64,000 nt of DNA from Pseudo-nitzschia pungens (Eukaryota; Bacillariophyta; Bacillariophyceae; Bacillariales; Bacillariaceae). Shown one piece after another: positions 61,758-64,000 of the stretch. The stretch lies in contig CM074759.1 in assembly GCA_037355855.1 (NCBI GenBank), positions 5,828,001 to 5,892,000 of the forward strand, read 5' to 3'. A program made the translations under genes and the position numbers. The notes beneath the pieces were generated by a model. It searched no databases. It worked only from the letters and a program-made list of their open reading frames with translations, and was not told the DNA's origin. The stretch's first letter is position 1. Every line of letters begins with the position of its first letter.

Positions 61758-64000
61758 ATGCCTCCCCCTCCCACTAAGGGGTGGCCCACCTCCCAAACAG
61801 CTTCCCGAAAGAAAAGATCCTCCACACCTCCTTCTTCTGCTAGGTCTGCCTCTGGGACTCGGTCTAACAAGCGCCCATTTGTGCAAAAGACCCCTCCACG
61901 ACATTCTCGTGTCACCTCTGCTCTTACTACTCCCTCCCCTACTCTTGATACCAGATCATCCTCTTCCTCTGCCTCATCATCCTCTTCATCCTCTTTGCAT
62001 GGGTCTTCTGTTGATGATATGTCTTCATCTTCTTCTGAGTCCTCATCTGCAGGTGTGCTTTCTGATGTTGATATGCTTGGCACTGAACCTGCTCCAGGGG
62101 ATTCCTTGAAGACTTCTTCTTCTGCAGGTGTGCTCTCTGATGTTGAGATGCTTGGCACTGGATCTGCGCCAGGGGAATCTGCACCAGGGGAATCTGCACC
62201 AGGGGATTCCTTGCAAACTTCTTCTCTGTCAACAGCTTCTCAACTAGGCTCCCAGTCAGGTCCTCCGCAGTCGGGTACTCTGTCAGGATCTCAGTCGTCA
62301 GATCCTTTGTTGTCAGACCCCAAGCTGATCAGCTCCCAGTCCTCAGGCTCCCAGCAGCAGGGCTCCCAGCTGCCAGGCCAACAGATGTCCAGACACACAC
62401 CAAAGGGCTCTGGGACCTCAGGCAAGGTCCCTGCTTCCTCCATCCTCAAGCAATCCACTCTTGCCTTTTCCTCTGCCCAGAAAGCTGATCCCTCTCAGCA
62501 GCAAGCACGACAATCCCAACGCCAGGAGGCTTTGGCTGCTGCCAACAGGGCTCATTCCGCTTCCTTCTTCTGGTGTTTTTATGGTAAGGGTCCCTGTTCT
62601 GGCAAGTCTCCTATACCATCTGCAATTCATGCCTTTCGACAATCTCCAACTGGTAAACGGTTATGGGCTGGGTGTCCAAGCCCTACACACTTTTTCAGCA
62701 AGAAGGAGGGTACAGACAAAAAATCCATCCATGATATTTGCAGGACTGCCATCCCTCCTGTTTATTCTCAGGTTTTTCCGGACACTCCAGACTGGCGCAA
62801 TGCCACTGTAGATTCCTTGGCCTCTCTTGCCTCTGCTTGCTTTCAAGGCTCTGCCCCAGCCTGGACCAAGCAACCACCTGGCCAGGCTCTGAAGAAATGT
62901 CTTATTGGTTTGGTCAAGATGTCTCCTGAGTGTTTTGATGACCTGTATTGTGAGGGCAACCTTTTGCCTAGCACTGAAGGCAAAGTATGGTGGGCAGCCA
63001 ATCAGGTGCTTGGTTCTCATTGGCATTTCAAGAAGCGACCTCCTACACCTGCGCCACCAGTGGCTGATGATGCTTCCACTTCCAAATCTTCCCCTTCCAA
63101 ATCAGTGTCCTTTCTTCCTGGTGGTGGTGATGCTACTGTCTTGTCCTCCTCTGCTGGGCATTTCCTCCAACGCCGAGGGGTTTGCTCCAGTGATTCTAGA
63201 GCTCCAGTGGATGTAACTGCTGGAACCAAGTGTTCTCATAGTTCTTATGTCACTCTGTCCCTTCCAAGGTTGATGTCACAACACCCTGGGGAACTATATG
63301 ATGAGCTGCTCAAGTCTCTCAAGGAAGCTTTGGATCTTCTATGGACTGTTGACAAGCGCCTGGTGTTGTATGTTTTTCCCTCAAGAGCCAGGCTCAACCC
63401 CAAGGCCAAGCCTGTTACCAAGTTTTGGACGACACTTCCTGACAGGAAGACCTTGGAATTGTATGTTGCTCAGCTCTGGCTTCGCAGCAGAACTGCTCCT
63501 CATCTACGCTTCTTTTTGGGACACAGTGCTTCCCTGGAGAAACTCTTTTCAGCACAATTGCTCCAGAGGCTCAGAGACCGTGACATGGACCTGAAATATG
63601 ACCACATACAGGCCCCAGTTATTGTCACCTGTGGCTTTCTCCTTGGATCTTACATGCAGAGTTTTGATCTTGACCACTACAACGAATTGCTTCAGACTCA
63701 TCCTAGGTTTCAGGCATGTCCTATTGCTGTTATCAGGAAGAATATCAGCCTTGACAACTCCAGAACTCCTGATCCCAATCCTGTTCTGGCTGCACATGTT
63801 TTATGTGATGCTACAAAGCGCGCCCAAACTGTTAAGCTCCTCAAAGCCCAGTTCAATCGGTGCAAACCTTCAGACATTGCCTCTCTCCCTGATGGTAAAT
63901 TCTACAAGTTTATTGAGACAGCTACCAATCCTTCTGACAGACCTCTTCCCCCCTCCAAGCTCAAGACTGTTCGCCAGGCTAAGCACCGCCAAGCTAAATT
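61758..64000 (+). CDS. LINE ORF1 protein of copy F, 3' end outside window
   Basis: ATG at 61758 with the subtype II start MPPPPTKGWPTSQTASRKK, right after the minisatellite. The frame is open through at least 747 codons to the window end. The N-terminal Ser/Pro/Gln-rich region is shorter than in C (fewer GSQQQ units). The conserved AHSASFFWCFYGKGP block and the family domain as far as VRQAKHRQAK are present, with the Cys codon that is mutated in copy D intact. No lesion is visible in this part; whether the rest is intact cannot be seen. The role is inferred to be RNA binding in the LINE RNP, as for other ORF1 proteins. Confidence 0.9.
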   Translation, partial: MPPPPTKGWPTSQTASRKKRSSTPPSSARSASGTRSNKRPFVQKTPPRHSRVTSALTTPSPTLDTRSSSSSASSSSSSSLHGSSVDDMSSSSSESSSAGVLSDVDMLGTEPAPGDSLKTSSSAGVLSDVEMLGTGSAPGESAPGESAPGDSLQTSSLSTASQLGSQSGPPQSGTLSGSQSSDPLLSDPKLISSQSSGSQQQGSQLPGQQMSRHTPKGSGTSGKVPASSILKQSTLAFSSAQKADPSQQQARQSQRQEALAAANRAHSASFFWCFYGKGPCSGKSPIPSAIHAFRQSPTGKRLWAGCPSPTHFFSKKEGTDKKSIHDICRTAIPPVYSQVFPDTPDWRNATVDSLASLASACFQGSAPAWTKQPPGQALKKCLIGLVKMSPECFDDLYCEGNLLPSTEGKVWWAANQVLGSHWHFKKRPPTPAPPVADDASTSKSSPSKSVSFLPGGGDATVLSSSAGHFLQRRGVCSSDSRAPVDVTAGTKCSHSSYVTLSLPRLMSQHPGELYDELLKSLKEALDLLWTVDKRLVLYVFPSRARLNPKAKPVTKFWTTLPDRKTLELYVAQLWLRSRTAPHLRFFLGHSASLEKLFSAQLLQRLRDRDMDLKYDHIQAPVIVTCGFLLGSYMQSFDLDHYNELLQTHPRFQACPIAVIRKNISLDNSRTPDPNPVLAAHVLCDATKRAQTVKLLKAQFNRCKPSDIASLPDGKFYKFIETATNPSDRPLPPSKLKTVRQAKHRQAK

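Larger units (their letters stand above)
58967..64000 (+). mobile_element. LINE copy F (subtype II), 5' part, runs out of the window
   Basis: Starts acaattttgcgacgcg inside copy D ORF2. 5'UTR 58967-60410, minisatellite to about 61745, ORF1 from 61758 and still open at 64000. The remaining ORF1, ORF2 and the duplication lie beyond the window. Confidence 0.88.

Noticed and set aside
60282..62109. Long Cys/Leu-rich open frames (up to 462 codons) across the F minisatellite, and similar ones at 10614-11862 and 27102-28141
   Set aside because: They follow a stop-poor tandem repeat, are open in several phases at once, match no family, and change phase with unit number. Better explained as by-products of the repeat.

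Overview
The window is a nested pile of eukaryotic retrotransposons. I find no host gene, tRNA, rRNA or CRISPR array. The proteins are two Ty3/gypsy Pol fragments and about nine copies of one non-LTR retrotransposon (LINE) family. The LINE ORF2 carries an APE-type endonuclease, a reverse transcriptase with an FVDD active site, an RNase H and a C-terminal CCHC zinc motif. From memory, this ORF2 type (a DQHGSRKHH...KGCYDRI core) and its ORF1 type are common in diatom and other stramenopile genomes. I therefore infer a diatom-like stramenopile, with moderate confidence; no host gene confirms it.

Layout. Positions 2-2713 hold a gypsy Pol on the + strand, cut by the window edge. About 3092-4144 holds part of a second gypsy Pol on the - strand. 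That one is interrupted at 4145 by LINE copy Z (+). Z contains a 5'-truncated copy A (-, 4248-5384, 13-bp target-site duplication) and its ORF1 is cut at 9147 by LINE copy D (+). D spans 9147-58966 and is split three times: by copy B (-, 11857-27078), by copy E (+, 32164-55343, 19-bp duplication) and by copy F (+, from 58967 to beyond the window). B is itself split by copy C (+, 17381-25985, 18-bp duplication). E is split by copy G (-, 33001-47246). G is split in its 5'UTR by H (+, 44357-46392, 19-bp duplication), a non-coding element sharing both termini with the LINEs. The deepest chain has six levels: gypsy, Z, D, E, G, H.

Element architecture. The 5' end starts with acaatttt. A long 5'UTR follows, full of short hairpins and containing a trimeric heat-shock-like box. 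One subfamily adds a minisatellite. ORF1 (about 1,088 codons) and ORF2 (about 1,970 codons) overlap by 80 nt, with an ATGGTTAG or ATGGTTAA stop/start overlap. The 3'UTR carries two small hairpins and ends in an (ATT)n tail. G has an intact ORF2 and C an intact ORF1. All other LINE coding copies are interrupted, truncated, frameshifted or deleted; F ORF1 is open as far as seen.

The least ordinary items are the non-coding element H with its 150-bp hairpin repeats, the covarying 3' hairpins shared by H and the LINEs, the heat-shock-like box in every LINE 5'UTR, and the depth of same-family nesting.
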